Below, piece after piece: positions 48,394 through 64,000 of a stretch of 64,000 nt of DNA (positions are counted from its first letter, which is position 1; each line of letters opens with the position of its first letter). A program made the position numbers and the translations under genes. Source of the stretch: Scleropages formosus (taxonomy: Eukaryota; Chordata; Actinopteri; Osteoglossiformes; Osteoglossidae); the NCBI RefSeq assembly GCF_900964775.1, contig NC_041809.1, forward strand, positions 26,795,338-26,859,337, in the 5' to 3' direction. Under the pieces are notes generated by a model that saw nothing but the letters and a program-made list of their open reading frames with translations, was not told where the DNA came from and ran no database searches.

Positions 48394-49057
48394 GAGAACA
48401 ATCGTCCTCCAGGATGCTCGTTTTGTCTTGTTGGCCTGGTTCTTGTATCTCAGGTTAAATGGAGATGTGTGCTGGCACTTGTTGAGCCTCTGGGGAATGT
48501 GATGGGCTTGAACCGGGATGGGGGAGAGGGGTAAGAGCAGAGTCCAGTCCCTTGGGAGGTTAACCGTGCGTTTGTGCTTATCTGAGCACCTAGGCAACAC
48601 ACACGGTTCATCTGCTTGACCCCTAACAAAACGAATCCCTTCCTCTGCCAACGCCATTGAACCGCAACCAACAAAAAAGTTTTAAAGGCCACCGACTCGT
48701 TATCGGGCAGATCTTAATTTAATCATTTTTGCTCGTCTTCTTATATATGGAGAAATATAAACAGTTGTCACTTTTTTTGTTATTCGATAAGCAGCTGCTC
48801 ATCCTGTACTCAGCTCAGAAGGTGCTCTTGCAATTCCCCTCTTGACATTTCATCCTCAGATTTTCTCTTTCCTTAAGAAAACCTAATTCCCACCAGAGCA
48901 CAACTTGGTGAGCATGTTCAGACCATGTCACAGGGATGCAAACCCACACTAAGGGGCAAATCCATCTGATCTTCCCTGAGAAGAGTGTTCTGTTCGGTGT
49001 CTGTCGAGGTTCCCAAGGTGATATCAAAACCCGTAGGCTTCCGCGGTTGGTGTCAAC

Positions 49058-49140
49058 TGACTGGGAGTTTTGTACTTCCAACGTTGGAACCAATGTCCCA
49101 CAGCATGCGATTTAATCCAGAAGTACAAAACTCCCAGTCA
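49058..49140. repeat. Perfect 21-bp inverted repeat with 41-nt loop
   Basis: The arms 49058-49078 and 49120-49140 are exact reverse complements (core 'ctgggagttttgtacttc'). The loop is 49079-49119. Confidence 0.95.
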
Positions 49141-49689
49141 ATTCCCAAGATGAGTTGGCATGAGCAGCAGGTGTGTGAGCATGACCGATTCCACGGCTCG
49201 CTGAGTGCGAATCTTCCCCGTCTAACTCTTGTCATAATAAATAACCTTAGATTTCCCATTAAGTGGCACAGGGTTAGAGAAATTCTGCAGTAGAGAACAG
49301 AGTGCGGAGAAAAGTCATAAGAACAAGTCAAATAAAAACAGGTTTTCTATATTTCACAACTGTACATTTTTAAATTTCTAGCTCAGGGCTCCAGGTGAGC
49401 AGCTGTTGAGCAGTTATTTGATTTACCCGAACACAGGTTTTGTGTTGCTGTTTAATCCCATTTAATTGGAAGGGAACAAAAAAGGCCCAGTTACACAGTA
49501 GCCTGTTTCTAGTCTTTTTCCGCTGCTTTCAGAAGTTTGTTCCGTAGAGACAATTAACAACAGGGCTCCTGTTTTGACCAGAGTGTCTGCAACAGCAATC
49601 GTGTTCTCATGGCAAAATAACTGCTCTGTGGCAAATAATGTACGTTGCCGGTCAAGCGCTGCATTCAATTCTGACTTCGATATGTTTCA

Positions 49690-49951
49690 GATAAAATGCA
49701 CTATTACAGACCTCAGAAAGGTCTGTAAGAACCCCAACCACATTGCTACACTCCCCAAACTCTGGCTGCTTGGTGATCCCACCCATAAGACGTCCAAAAT
49801 CAAAAGCCCAGAGTTTCTCAGTTCTGACTCCAGTGCGGTGGAATGACCTCCCTTTCTCACTCAGAACTGCTGAATCTCTACCACCAGTCAAGAAGGGTCT
49901 CAGAACGCACCTCTTTAAGACTCACTTCTGTCCGCATCTTCTGTCAACTCC
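49690..49951 (+). mobile_element. LINE reverse-transcriptase C-terminus fragment
   Basis: Two overlapping frames carry fragments such as SFSVLTPVRWNDLPF and SLRTAESLPPVKKGL, typical of the C-terminal end of L2/CR1-type LINE polymerases. It abuts the Rex1-like element at 49952. Confidence 0.55.
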
Positions 49952-51430
49952 ATGACGTCCCACGTTATGAAGGTACTGGAGAGACTGGTGCTGATGCAGC
50001 TGAGACCACAGGTAAAATCTAGTCTGGACCCTCTTCAGTTTGCCTATCGGCCTCATGTGGGTGTGGATGATGCCGTCGCCTATCTGCCGCATCGAGCTCA
50101 TCCTCACTTGGATGGTAGTGGCAGCACTGTGAGGATCATGTTTTTTGACTTCTCCAGTGCCTTTAATACCATCCAACCTCTTTTGTTGAGTGAGAAGCTG
50201 CTGGGGATGGGTGTCGGTGCATCTACGGTCTCCTGAATCTCTGACTATCTGTCAGACAGGCCTCAGTTTGTACGGCTGGGGAGCTTCTTGTCTGATGTTT
50301 TGGTTAGCAACACAGGAGCGCCACAGGGAACTGTTCTGTCACCATTCCTGTTCACTCTGTACACCTCTCAGTATGATACTGAATCATGCCACTTGCAGAA
50401 GTTCTCTGATGACTCCGCAGTGGTGGGGTGTATTAGAGATGGACAGGAGTTGGAGTATAGGCACCTGGTGGATAACTTTGTCAAGTGGTGCAGCAGGAAT
50501 CATCTGCTCCTAAATGTCAGGAAGACCAAGGAGACGGTCGTCGACTTTAGAAGGACAAGAACTGCAGTCAGACCCATAAAGATTCTGGGGGAGGAGGTTG
50601 AGACTGTTCAGAAATACAAGTACTTAGGTGTCCATTTGAACAGCGGTCTGGACTGGAGGGACCACACTGATGCTGTGTACAAGAAGGGAATGAGCAGACT
50701 CTATTTTCTGAGAAAGCTCAGATCTTTCAATGTGTGCAGCAAGATGCTGGAGATCTTCTACCAGTCTGTTGTTGCGAGCGCCATCTACTTTGCCGTGGTC
50801 TGCTGAGGGAGCGGCATCAATGCCAGAGATGCAGGCAAGGTGAACAAGCTCATCCGTAAGGCCGGTATCATCATTGGACAGAACATGGAGACGTTTGAGT
50901 CGGTAAGGAATAGGAGGTCATTGAACGAACTGCTCTCCATTTTGGACGTTCCATCCCACCCACTTCACAGCACACTGCAGAGAGAGCGAAGCTCATTTTC
51001 TAATAGACTCATTCAGCTCCGCTGCCGTAAAGAACGGTTCAGGAAATCATTCCTACCGTCCGCGATAACTTTGTACAACTGCTCACCTCCGTGTGACAGA
51101 TGAACTATTCAGCACTATTGTCAGTTCATTCTGTTACTACTTCATAATGATTATATTACCGTTTTGTACAACTTGCACTTTACTGTTGCACTACATACTG
51201 TTTTAATTTATTTATTTAATATACTTTTTATTCTTTTATTCTTCCAACTGTATATATAATTGTACATGCTTATATTTTTATCTTGTATTTTTCCACTTGT
51301 TTTACATGTTTTTTTTTTTTTTTTAATATGTATTGCAAGTATATATCTGACTTGTGTTCTGCTGCTGTAACATAATAATTTCCCTTGTGGGATCAATAAA
51401 GTTTATCTATCTATCTACCTATCTATCTAT
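49952..51430 (+). mobile_element. Rex1/Babar-like LINE, 5'-truncated
   Basis: One reading frame runs from 49952 to about 51103 with reverse-transcriptase motifs: FFDFSSAFNTIQP (motif A), GAPQGTVLSPFLFTLYT (motif B), FSDDSAVVG (catalytic DD, motif C) and YKYLGVHLN. The 3' end has 'gggatcaataaagtttatct' and a (CTAT)n tail to 51430, typical of Rex1. The frame is interrupted only by TGA at 50234-50236 and 50804-50806. The 5' part with the endonuclease is missing. Decayed but fairly young. Confidence 0.85.
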
Positions 51431-53273
51431 GAACGTACGTTATTTCATTTGTCACAAATACCTTTTTTTCTCTGAAACATTTAGGACTTGAACTCTTGAA
51501 GAATGTGCGGAATTCACTTTTACGAGTCTGCGGATGTTTTAATTCAGCCGGCGTGTTAGTGAAGCCCTTCTAGCGTATCTTTCAGAAAACAAAATGTAGA
51601 GGAGAAAATGAAGCAGCACAGTGGCGCAGCGGGTAATGTTGTCAGGTGAAAATCTGGGTCACTGTGCTACTTTTACATGTTCTCCCCATGTTCACAATAC
51701 AAAAAACTTGCATGGAAGAAGGAAGAAGGTCGTGGTAAACCACCTTGGTACCCTCCTTTACCAAGAAACTGGTGCTAATGGTCACCATGAGTTGAAATTA
51801 GACTTGATGACACTTATCGTACCCTTATCATATCCCCCAGCCTCCTGTGAGCTGGTATGACCTGTGGTGCGTGAACTGGTATCCACTGGTGGGACTGAAC
51901 GAGAGGTACGACAGCTGCGCATGCTCCTCATAAGCGTTGGTGTGGGACAGCCAGCGTAAAGAAGAATGTGTCAAGTCTTGTAAAAGACTCCCTTTCCTGT
52001 TAGTGCTGCATAAACTAACATGCCAGTTTCCTTATTGGACTAAATACCTGCTCATGAACCAAAGTATTTTGCTTTTCCTATCTGATGAAAGTCTTTCCAT
52101 TCATTGTGGCCCCTTGGTCGTCATGGACATCAGGTTTCTGCCCATCTCAGTCCAGGTGCTGGTTGTGTAACGGTTTTGCACGCTCTGTGTTTGTTTACTG
52201 GGTTCTGGGTACAAAATCACAATGCTTCATGCGTGCCTGCGCATAATGAGGGTCCTTCATGCCCGGCCATGCAGGTAATTGCCCTTGAATCCCTAATCGC
52301 ATAGGGCACAAGGGCACAAGAGGATAGTAGTCACATGACCTTTGTCCGCATCTCTCATTGGTTTGCTCTCATTACCCCATCCAAGTGCATTCTGGGTACT
52401 GACTGATGGGAGGATTGGGCTGTGATATCTGAAGAGGGACTACAGAAGCACCTGCAAATCAGGTCTGGGGCACAGAGTACTCAGAATTACCTTGTGTCCC
52501 CTTTCTAGTGTCGCACCCCCCTACATGTCTGCCTCCCATTGTCCTCTTCATCAGGCTGGGTGAAGGAACAGGACATGACACCAAAAGCAGCTTCTTTCAT
52601 CTCCTTCAGCATCTTCCTCGTCCCGCAGCTCATTGTATACGTACCTCCCCTCTGCTCTTGAGGTTCTCATAGTCACAGCCACGAAATGTTGCTCTTGCTA
52701 TCATTCCAGACATGAGAACCAGCACAGAGAGGGACCCCACACGCCACCTTTCTGAGGCCTAATTCAGGGTGGGTCACATGATCTCACCTGAGTGGGCATC
52801 AGAGCCCAGCGCCATGACCCGAAGACCACAGCTCTGCGAGGTCAATGCGATGGAAGTTACCATCATGTCCAGGGTTGGCCTGAGACCAGCTGAACCTGTT
52901 TTATCCGATTGGGCCCCCGCACCCACAGGGAGCCCCATACTAGGGCTGCCACCCTAGCTTTGAAAAATACAGAACACCCTAAGAAGAGGTTGGGGGGTGG
53001 TGGCGGTGCAGAGTGTTAAGGGAAAGGAACTGATCAAACTTCCTCCCAGACAGACACACAATGGCCTTGCAATATTATCCAAAATGATCAAGCCAAAAAC
53101 AAAATCTTTAAAGAATTTGCTGAAGAGAACACAGAAAAGATTTCTTTATACTATAGTTTGGTTTTAACAAATTTTCTGTGAAAATACAAGCTAATAAATA
53201 GAACTAGTGGTTTGTTTTTACCACAGTGTGATATATTGCAGTATATTCCAATTTAATGTGTACATACAGTATA

Positions 53274-53640
53274 TAGGGGCATGGTGGCACAGGGAATAGC
53301 GCTGCTGTCTCAGAGCACCTGGGTGGTATGAGAGGGCATAAGTTCAATCCCCACTCGGTCTGTGTGGAGTTTGCATGTTCTTCCTGTATCTGCGTGTGTT
53401 TCCTCCGGGTGCTCTGGTTTCCTCCCACAGTCCAAAGACATGCTGTTCAGGTTCCCCCATAGTGTGTGAGTGACACAGAGAGAGTGTGTTCCACTGATGT
53501 ATGGATGAGTGACCCAGTGTAAGTAGTGTCTCTAGCAGTGTAACACACCTTGGCTGAATAAGGTGTGTGGGCTGATAACACTACATAGAGTTCACTGGAA
53601 GTTGCTTTGGAAAATGTGTCTGCTAAATAAATAAATGTAT
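53274..53640 (+). repeat. V-SINE-like element, near full length
   Basis: tRNA-like head ('catggtggcacagggaatag', B-box 'agttcaatcccc'), central block with 'tttcctccgggtgctctggt' and 'cctcccacagtccaaagaca', and tail 'gtctgctaaataaataaatg'. The same element is reversed at 34805. Confidence 0.75.
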
Positions 53641-53794
53641 TTCTGATACCTAATTTGAAATAACCTTAACTTCCGGAAGGATCAACTAAAATAGGCCAGC
53701 CTGCACCCCATATTCATTAAGACTGGCCCTCAGCATATTTCTTTGTTTTCTATATTTCAATTCTAAGATACAATTCATATTGTCAGCAGGTATT

Positions 53795-53962
53795 GTAACG
53801 GTTATCACTGCCACAGAGTACCCAGGTAAAACCAGCTCCTACTCCAGTACCCTTGATCAAGGTAACTTACCCTGAATTGCTGCAGTAAAAATTACTCAAC
53901 TGTCTAAATCATTGTAAGGAGCTTAACACTGGAAACCCCTTTGGAGGAAAGTGTGAGGTTAG
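53795..53962 (+). repeat. Type A SINE, degraded
   Basis: 'ttgatcaaggtaacttaccc', 'gaattgctgcagtaaaaatt' and 'ggaggaaagtgtgaggt' match the type A middle and tail. Confidence 0.6.
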
Positions 53963-56815
53963 AAAGAAAATTTAAAAGGGTGCGCAAGATCAAGTCTCAT
54001 GGGACAGCTATTGGCCTTTTGTATCAGTAGGTGGCGCCAGTGGGGGGTGGGGGGGTGGGGTGGGGAATTGAAGATGACACCCCTCAGTATATAGGCACTG
54101 AGCACATGCAGAAGCTGCTCTTGGTTGCATTGTTGAATCTTCAGAGATGAGGACACGGTTGGCATGAGCAGGAAGACAGCGCCCAGGTGGAAAGCGGTGT
54201 AATATATAGGCGTACTGTGCTGTACATGGGTGCAGCGTGGACGTGTATGGGGGATTTCTTCCTAAAAAGGCTGGTGATCATTACTACTACTGGTGAGGCT
54301 GTCAGTCGTCAATAACTTCAGCCTATTTTTCACACAGCGCTGTGATGCCATGTTCACCCTGTACATAAACAGACACATACAAAGACACACAAGCACGTAT
54401 CGCAAAGTTCCGTGCGTTCTTCCGCTCTGCCCAGTCTGTTGCGCAGTCCACAGTTGTTTGTCTAGTGTGGTGCATACTGTTCCTGTAATATCTGACATTT
54501 TGCTCAGAAAATTCCGCTTATCCCTTTATTTCCTTCTTCCTTGCCTTTAAACTGGGGCCATAGCTGACCTTGATTCCATTCTGGGCAGAATATGCTCAGC
54601 AGCTCTTCTGCCAGTTCTCATATTGTGAAATTACAACGTTAACCGAGTTATCCATGTACACTTATTTGCCAAAATATGTTGCAGCTCAGATACATCATAA
54701 GTGTAATGAATTCCGCAAATTCAGCCCCGGGTCTGAAAGCAGCAACAGCACAGATTTGAAATTCCAGGACCCAAGTCCGACACTTCTGACTTGCTACGCC
54801 ACATAATAAAAGAAAATAACACATTTCTGAACAGAAACAGCTGTACCTAGAGAATGTACCTTTACAAAACTACGCACAGGTAAGTTGCAACACGGGTACA
54901 CATGTATTCGGTCTTACTGGATATTGGGTTTTCTCACACCACAGGCCACACCTTTACCTTTAACTACGTTTGTCCGCTTTTGGTTTTTCTTTGTTCGGAC
55001 ACACAGTGTTTGTTACGTGGAACTGATATTAATCCTTTATCCACAATCACATCTCCCTGCCTTGCACTGCAACGTTTATGTAGGCTGATAGAGTCCCTGG
55101 GAGCGAGGGTTCGTTTTGTTGTTCCTCTCTTTACGAGACACTTTTTGGAAAGCTCTCCCGACTGCTTCCGGTACGGAAATGAATACGTGTTTGAGAGGGA
55201 CTTCTTGGAAGGAGGCTTGCCATCAGACACAATACTTTATTCTGCTCTCCTTTGTTCTTTGAATTTTCAGAAAACTCATTTAGCATAATTTTAAAAATGA
55301 AAGCAAACAACGTCAGACACAGTAGTAAAACACAGTACAGAAAAGAAAAGAAAGAACAATTTCGTTACAGAATTTCAAATTTACCACTGGAGTGATGCAA
55401 GGTCAAGTGCGACTGGAGCTACAATTTACACAAACACACACCTATTTCAGCTAAAGTATACCCTCCTGGCACTATTGCCTATGGGCTTCTAAAGGCGCTT
55501 GGAAACTGCTGAGATTTTGCCTAACATATACCATACCAAGATTTCTGAGAGATAAAACTTGCTTTGTTGCAGATGTGATTAAATGGAAAATAAATGCATA
55601 AGTTGAATGTTGTAGTATCCTCAAAATGTTGTTGCTGCTGCTGTGCTGGACAATAAGTGGGGCAACAATATGCCATGTTTATGCACATATATCTGATACA
55701 GCCAGGCTGGGGTATAAGGAACAATGCAGGTAAAACACAAGGTAAGAACTTAAAGTAAGATTAGTGGAAGCAGACAAATAGAAGGAATAAATTCCAGTCA
55801 CATTTCGGTGAAAGAAACAAGTACTCAAATGAAACTGATTAACCTTCATCTATTATATATAAAAAAAAACATGGACTCATAACATCTGCAGCATCATGAA
55901 TTATCATATGTGTGTCTATGACATTGTTTATGCATGAGTGCTTAGCAGGCAAGGTCCAGGTTACTCTCTGGAACAGAGTACATTCGTTTCCCTTTGGGTC
56001 TCCAGGTTCAAGGAGCGTGTGCGGGGGTGGCGGAGGTGAGATGAGGATATGTGTGACCAGTGGAACTGTAGTGCTGATGCTGAGTCACAACCTAAGCTTC
56101 CCCTTAAATGCCGCTTTAAATGGAGGAAACCCAGGCTGGTCAACTGCTGCTAACACCCCCCACCCCACCACACACACACAAACACAAAGAAACATACACA
56201 GACAGAGGCGGAAGATGTTGATGTGAGTTTCATCTTCAAAATCTGATGGACAAAGTCATTAGGTGCTGAGCTGGAATATCTGGGCTCAGCAGGGCTTGAC
56301 CTTTAGTGGTTGTTGCAAAGCACCATGGGAAAAGTCAATCACTGGCCGAATCATGAGGACTGGGAACAGTGTTTGCAGGTCTGACAGCACCTTGAGTAAA
56401 GGAAGATGACATCAAGGTATGGGGTCGAGATATAGGGAAAGAGCTCTGAAAGAGAAGCCATCGTTGTCCCTGTTGCTCCTCCACCATGAGTCCTGTGAGG
56501 AGGGACACAGTCCAGCTAACACACCCTGCTCTCGTAACCTGGGCCCCTTCCGCATTTTCCAACTACGAATACGGTCTTCTGCTCTTCCTAATTCTTAATT
56601 AATGATTGTTATAAATTTGTTTTTTTCACCACCATAATGCATTTGTTATCTATGGAATAAACCATTTACTGTTCCCTTAAAAAAAATACAAATACTCAGG
56701 AATTTTCAGTTATGCAATTCCAAGTGACATAGAGCTGTCAACCAGTTATGCTGCTTTCATTCTTACAAGGATGGAAAAATCCAGAACTCAACAAAGTGTC
56801 ATTCATGTTTTATTC

Positions 56816-57014
56816 GGGGGGGTGGTGGCGAAGCAGGTTTGGCCGGGTCCTGCTCTCTGGCGGGTCTGGGGTTTAAGTCCTGCTTGGGGTGCCTTGTGAT
56901 GGACTGGCGTCCCATCCTGGGTGTGTCCCCTCCCCTTGCACCCTGTGTTGCTGGGTTAGGCTCTGGTTTGCCGCGACCCTGCTTGGGACAAGTGGTTTCA
57001 GACTGTGTGTGTGT
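56816..57014 (+). repeat. Type B SINE
   Basis: 'ggtttggccgggtcctgctc' head, 'ctggcgtcccatcctgggtg' body and 'gactgtgtgtgtg' tail. Confidence 0.85.
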
Positions 57015-57319
57015 TTTATTCGGTCCCTTTCGATACAATACCATTTTATCAAGATATTCAATGCAATGTCGTATGTACTTTATAATGGTGTTTGGGAATA
57101 TCGTTTAAGTGGTTACTTCTGATTCTACATTTACAGCATATACCCAAATGAACGTGACACATGTCTAGCTGTGTGTAGAGCCTGTTCTGATGCTGTAACA
57201 CTGACTGTTCATCTTACTGCCCCATCCAAGGACCATGGAAACAAGATTTAACAGACCTCTTCAAGTACTTTGGATACCCCATCTCCAAACACAATTCTCT
57301 AGGCCTTCGTATGAATATA

Positions 57320-57560
57320 AATTACATTTACATTTATTCATTTAGCAGACACTTTGCTCCAAAGCGATGTACATCTCATAGAAAATACAATTTGTCTATT
57401 GTACATGTTCTCCTTACTTTTGTATGCTGCATTGTATGGTGGTTACCCTATAGGCTCATCTCCATAACAGAACTAACACGTGTAATTCCAAGTCCATCCC
57501 GGAATAGGCACAATGTGCAAAGCATTATTACACAAACACACAGAAACACACACAAGCATG
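57320..57560 (-). repeat. LINE/SINE 3'-tail repeat, reverse
   Basis: Begins with 'tttattcatttagcagacac' and 'gcgatgtacatctcatagaa', the reverse of the tail and adjoining 3'UTR at 35585-35832. Confidence 0.6.
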
Positions 57561-57699
57561 CATCCCAAAGTTTCACTAAAATAAGAAATATTAAATTAAT
57601 AAATGATGATAATGGCTATGACAGTAAAATCAATAATAGAAATACCTGCTTCAGTTTTAATAATAGTTAATAAAAGTAAAAAAATAATATATTATTATA

Positions 57700-57862
57700 A
57701 GTGGGGCGCAGTGGCTTGGACTGGGTTGGACCAGGTTGGACCGAGTCCTGCTCTCCGGTGGGTCTGGGGTTCGAATCCCACTTGGGGTGCCTTGCGACGG
57801 ACTGGCGTCCCCTCCTAGGTGCGTCCCCCATAGGACAAGCAGTTCAGATGATGTGTGTATAT
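57700..57862 (+). repeat. Type B SINE, 3'-shortened
   Basis: 'ggtctggggttcgaatccca' (B-box) and 'gacggactggcgtcccctcc'. The 'ccagccttgcgccctgtgtt' part is deleted before the 'ggacaagcagttcag' end. Confidence 0.8.
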
Positions 57863-57939
57863 TATTATAATGATGAAGACGATAGTAATAGTACTTCTGA
57901 TTAATAATAAGAACAACAGAATCTTGCGGCAGCAGTGGT

Positions 57940-58527
57940 GCTCCGAGTGAACACTGTTGCTTTTTTAGAAGAACTATAACTCAGCAGCGCGCCGTTGACT
58001 GCGTAAAGTGCGCGCCTCACGTCCGCGTCTGCCACGAAACACGGTGGTGTATAGTTTAGTATAGTTTGGGCGCGAATACACTACAGTCATTGGAAGTCAT
58101 CGCAGTCGTGCAGGAGATCATGGAGCCGCACTGATCCCGTTTCAGCTGAGCTCTCAGTTTCATTAAAGCCGGAGGAGCGCGGCTCCTCTTGCCTCTTCTT
58201 CTTGTGCCATTTGCATGCCGTCCCGCCTCGACCCGCCCAGTCACGCTCTTCTAGACTATAACGCTCTGGCTGCGCCGCGATCATGGGTCCGGCGCCGAGC
58301 TGAGCTGATCCGAGCTGAGCGCAGCTGAGCTGAGCTGATCCGAGGGGAGGCCCATGTCCTCCAACAACAGTCGCCGTCCTCACAAGAAGAAGCCCGACGT
58401 ACCCGCACCAGCCCGGACAGCAGCAGATCGCATCCCTTCCTTCCACGCGGCGCGCCGTTTCTGCTACCTTTTCGATTAATAATTCTCCCGCCTTGATTTG
58501 TTCCGAGGAGCTTTAATGTTTGCTACT
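57940..58527 (+). promoter_or_regulatory. hnf1b promoter and 5' leader with upstream ORFs
   Basis: CpG-rich sequence directly before hnf1b. It holds two sizeable upstream ORFs, 58215-58328 (37 aa) and 58354-58479 (41 aa, starting MSSNNSRRPHKKK), and shorter ones such as the one near 58120. An HNF1-like site 'gattaataattctc' lies at 58474-58487. A direct repeat built on 'gctgagct' is at 58299-58344. The transcription start is unknown. Confidence 0.45.
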
Positions 58528-63602
<5,075 letters not shown>

Positions 63603-64000
63603 GTTTGTGTGTGTGTGTGTGTGTGTGTGTGTTAGGATGTGCATCTCAGTTTCTCTATGTGTGGAGGAGGCAGTCAGAGTTACTGGGGGGTTTATTTTTC
63701 GTTTGTTTTAGAACTGGAAACGAGGCAGAGTGTTATATAATGGGACAAGTTCTATTCCTATAATCTCTGTTATTATAAGAGACAGCAAGGCTCATATTAT
63801 TTTTCTGTCCCTACCTTGCGAGTCATGCCTGATGAAAGTGCAAGTAGTTCTGCATACAATGATTGCATCTCAACAGCTATAATGATTTAATATCTCTTCG
63901 AACATCTTAAGCCCTTTTAAATCTGCTGCTTATCTGATCTTATAACAAGAGCACTGAATATTTGATTTGATCATTAATGATGTCGTCCCTTCACCTTCAT
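63603..64000 (+). other. Start of hnf1b intron 3 with (GT)n at the donor
   Basis: The donor reads 'acag|gtttgtgtgt' and passes directly into (GT)13 at 63607-63632. The rest of the window is intron. Confidence 0.75.

Larger units (their letters stand above)
45540..57900. other. heatr6-hnf1b intergenic region, repeat-rich
   Basis: Contains the repeats listed separately. Stretches with nothing recognised are 45640-46400, 46880-47230, 51810-53270 and 53970-56810. No open frame here carries a domain I know. The region could hold hnf1b enhancers, but sequence alone does not show it. Confidence 0.55.

Noticed and set aside
49058-49140. Hairpin as a known microRNA gene
   Set aside because: The arm sequence matches no microRNA I recall, and perfect 21-bp pairing with a 41-nt loop is not typical of animal pre-miRNAs. 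Kept only as an unexplained inverted repeat.
54902-55288. Open frame of 128 codons in intergenic DNA
   Set aside because: No recognisable domain, poor start context and no neighbouring splice or promoter structure; likely chance.

Overview
This window is vertebrate nuclear DNA, almost certainly from a teleost fish. All seven recognisable genes are on the + strand, split by GT-AG introns, with AATAAA or ATTAAA signals downstream. No bacterial, organellar or CRISPR features are seen. The intergenic DNA holds fish-type repeats: tRNA-derived SINEs, V-SINE-like copies, LINE 3' ends carrying the tail 'tcatttagcagacgcttt', a Rex1/Babar-like LINE, and pogo/Tigger-like DNA elements. The abundant tRNA-SINE with a (TG)n tail makes me think of a bony-tongue (osteoglossomorph) fish, but that is a guess from memory.

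Layout: (1) 753-2490, 3' part of rskr (sgk494), an AGC-like kinase; its 5' exons lie outside the window. (2) 8599-13153, aldoc, complete, 364 aa, with candidate upstream first exons. (3) 15686-22779, pigs, 12 exons, 560 aa, a subunit of the GPI transamidase. (4) 24618-27728, srsf1, 4 exons, 245 aa, with a long GGA-rich 3'UTR. (5) 32715-33193, dynll2, 89 aa, with a noncoding first exon near 30.9-31.0 kb. (6) 36183-45257, heatr6, 20 exons, 1208 aa. (7) 58528-63602, the first three coding exons of an hnf1b paralogue, which continues past the window end. The 13 kb between heatr6 and hnf1b is rich in repeats and contains no gene I can support.

The genes do not form one pathway. Their human counterparts are, from memory, all on chromosome 17 but in separate blocks: RSKR-ALDOC-PIGS, SRSF1-DYNLL2, HEATR6 and HNF1B. 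The window therefore appears to preserve or rebuild a compact syntenic block. Exon boundaries were set by hand from reading frame, GT-AG sites and remembered protein families. Every internal junction closes in frame, which is the strongest support for the models.

I did not find a clearly new multi-gene system. The most interesting signals are regulatory or structural: a (TG)24 tract replacing the polypyrimidine tract at a heatr6 3' splice site; a (GT)n tract starting 4 nt into an hnf1b intron; a possible in-frame N-terminal extension of aldolase C; an exact 52-bp copy of the dynll2 3'UTR 2.2 kb downstream; a perfect 21-bp inverted repeat; an RFX X-box just upstream of heatr6; substitutions in the hnf1b POU-specific domain; and nested SINE insertions.
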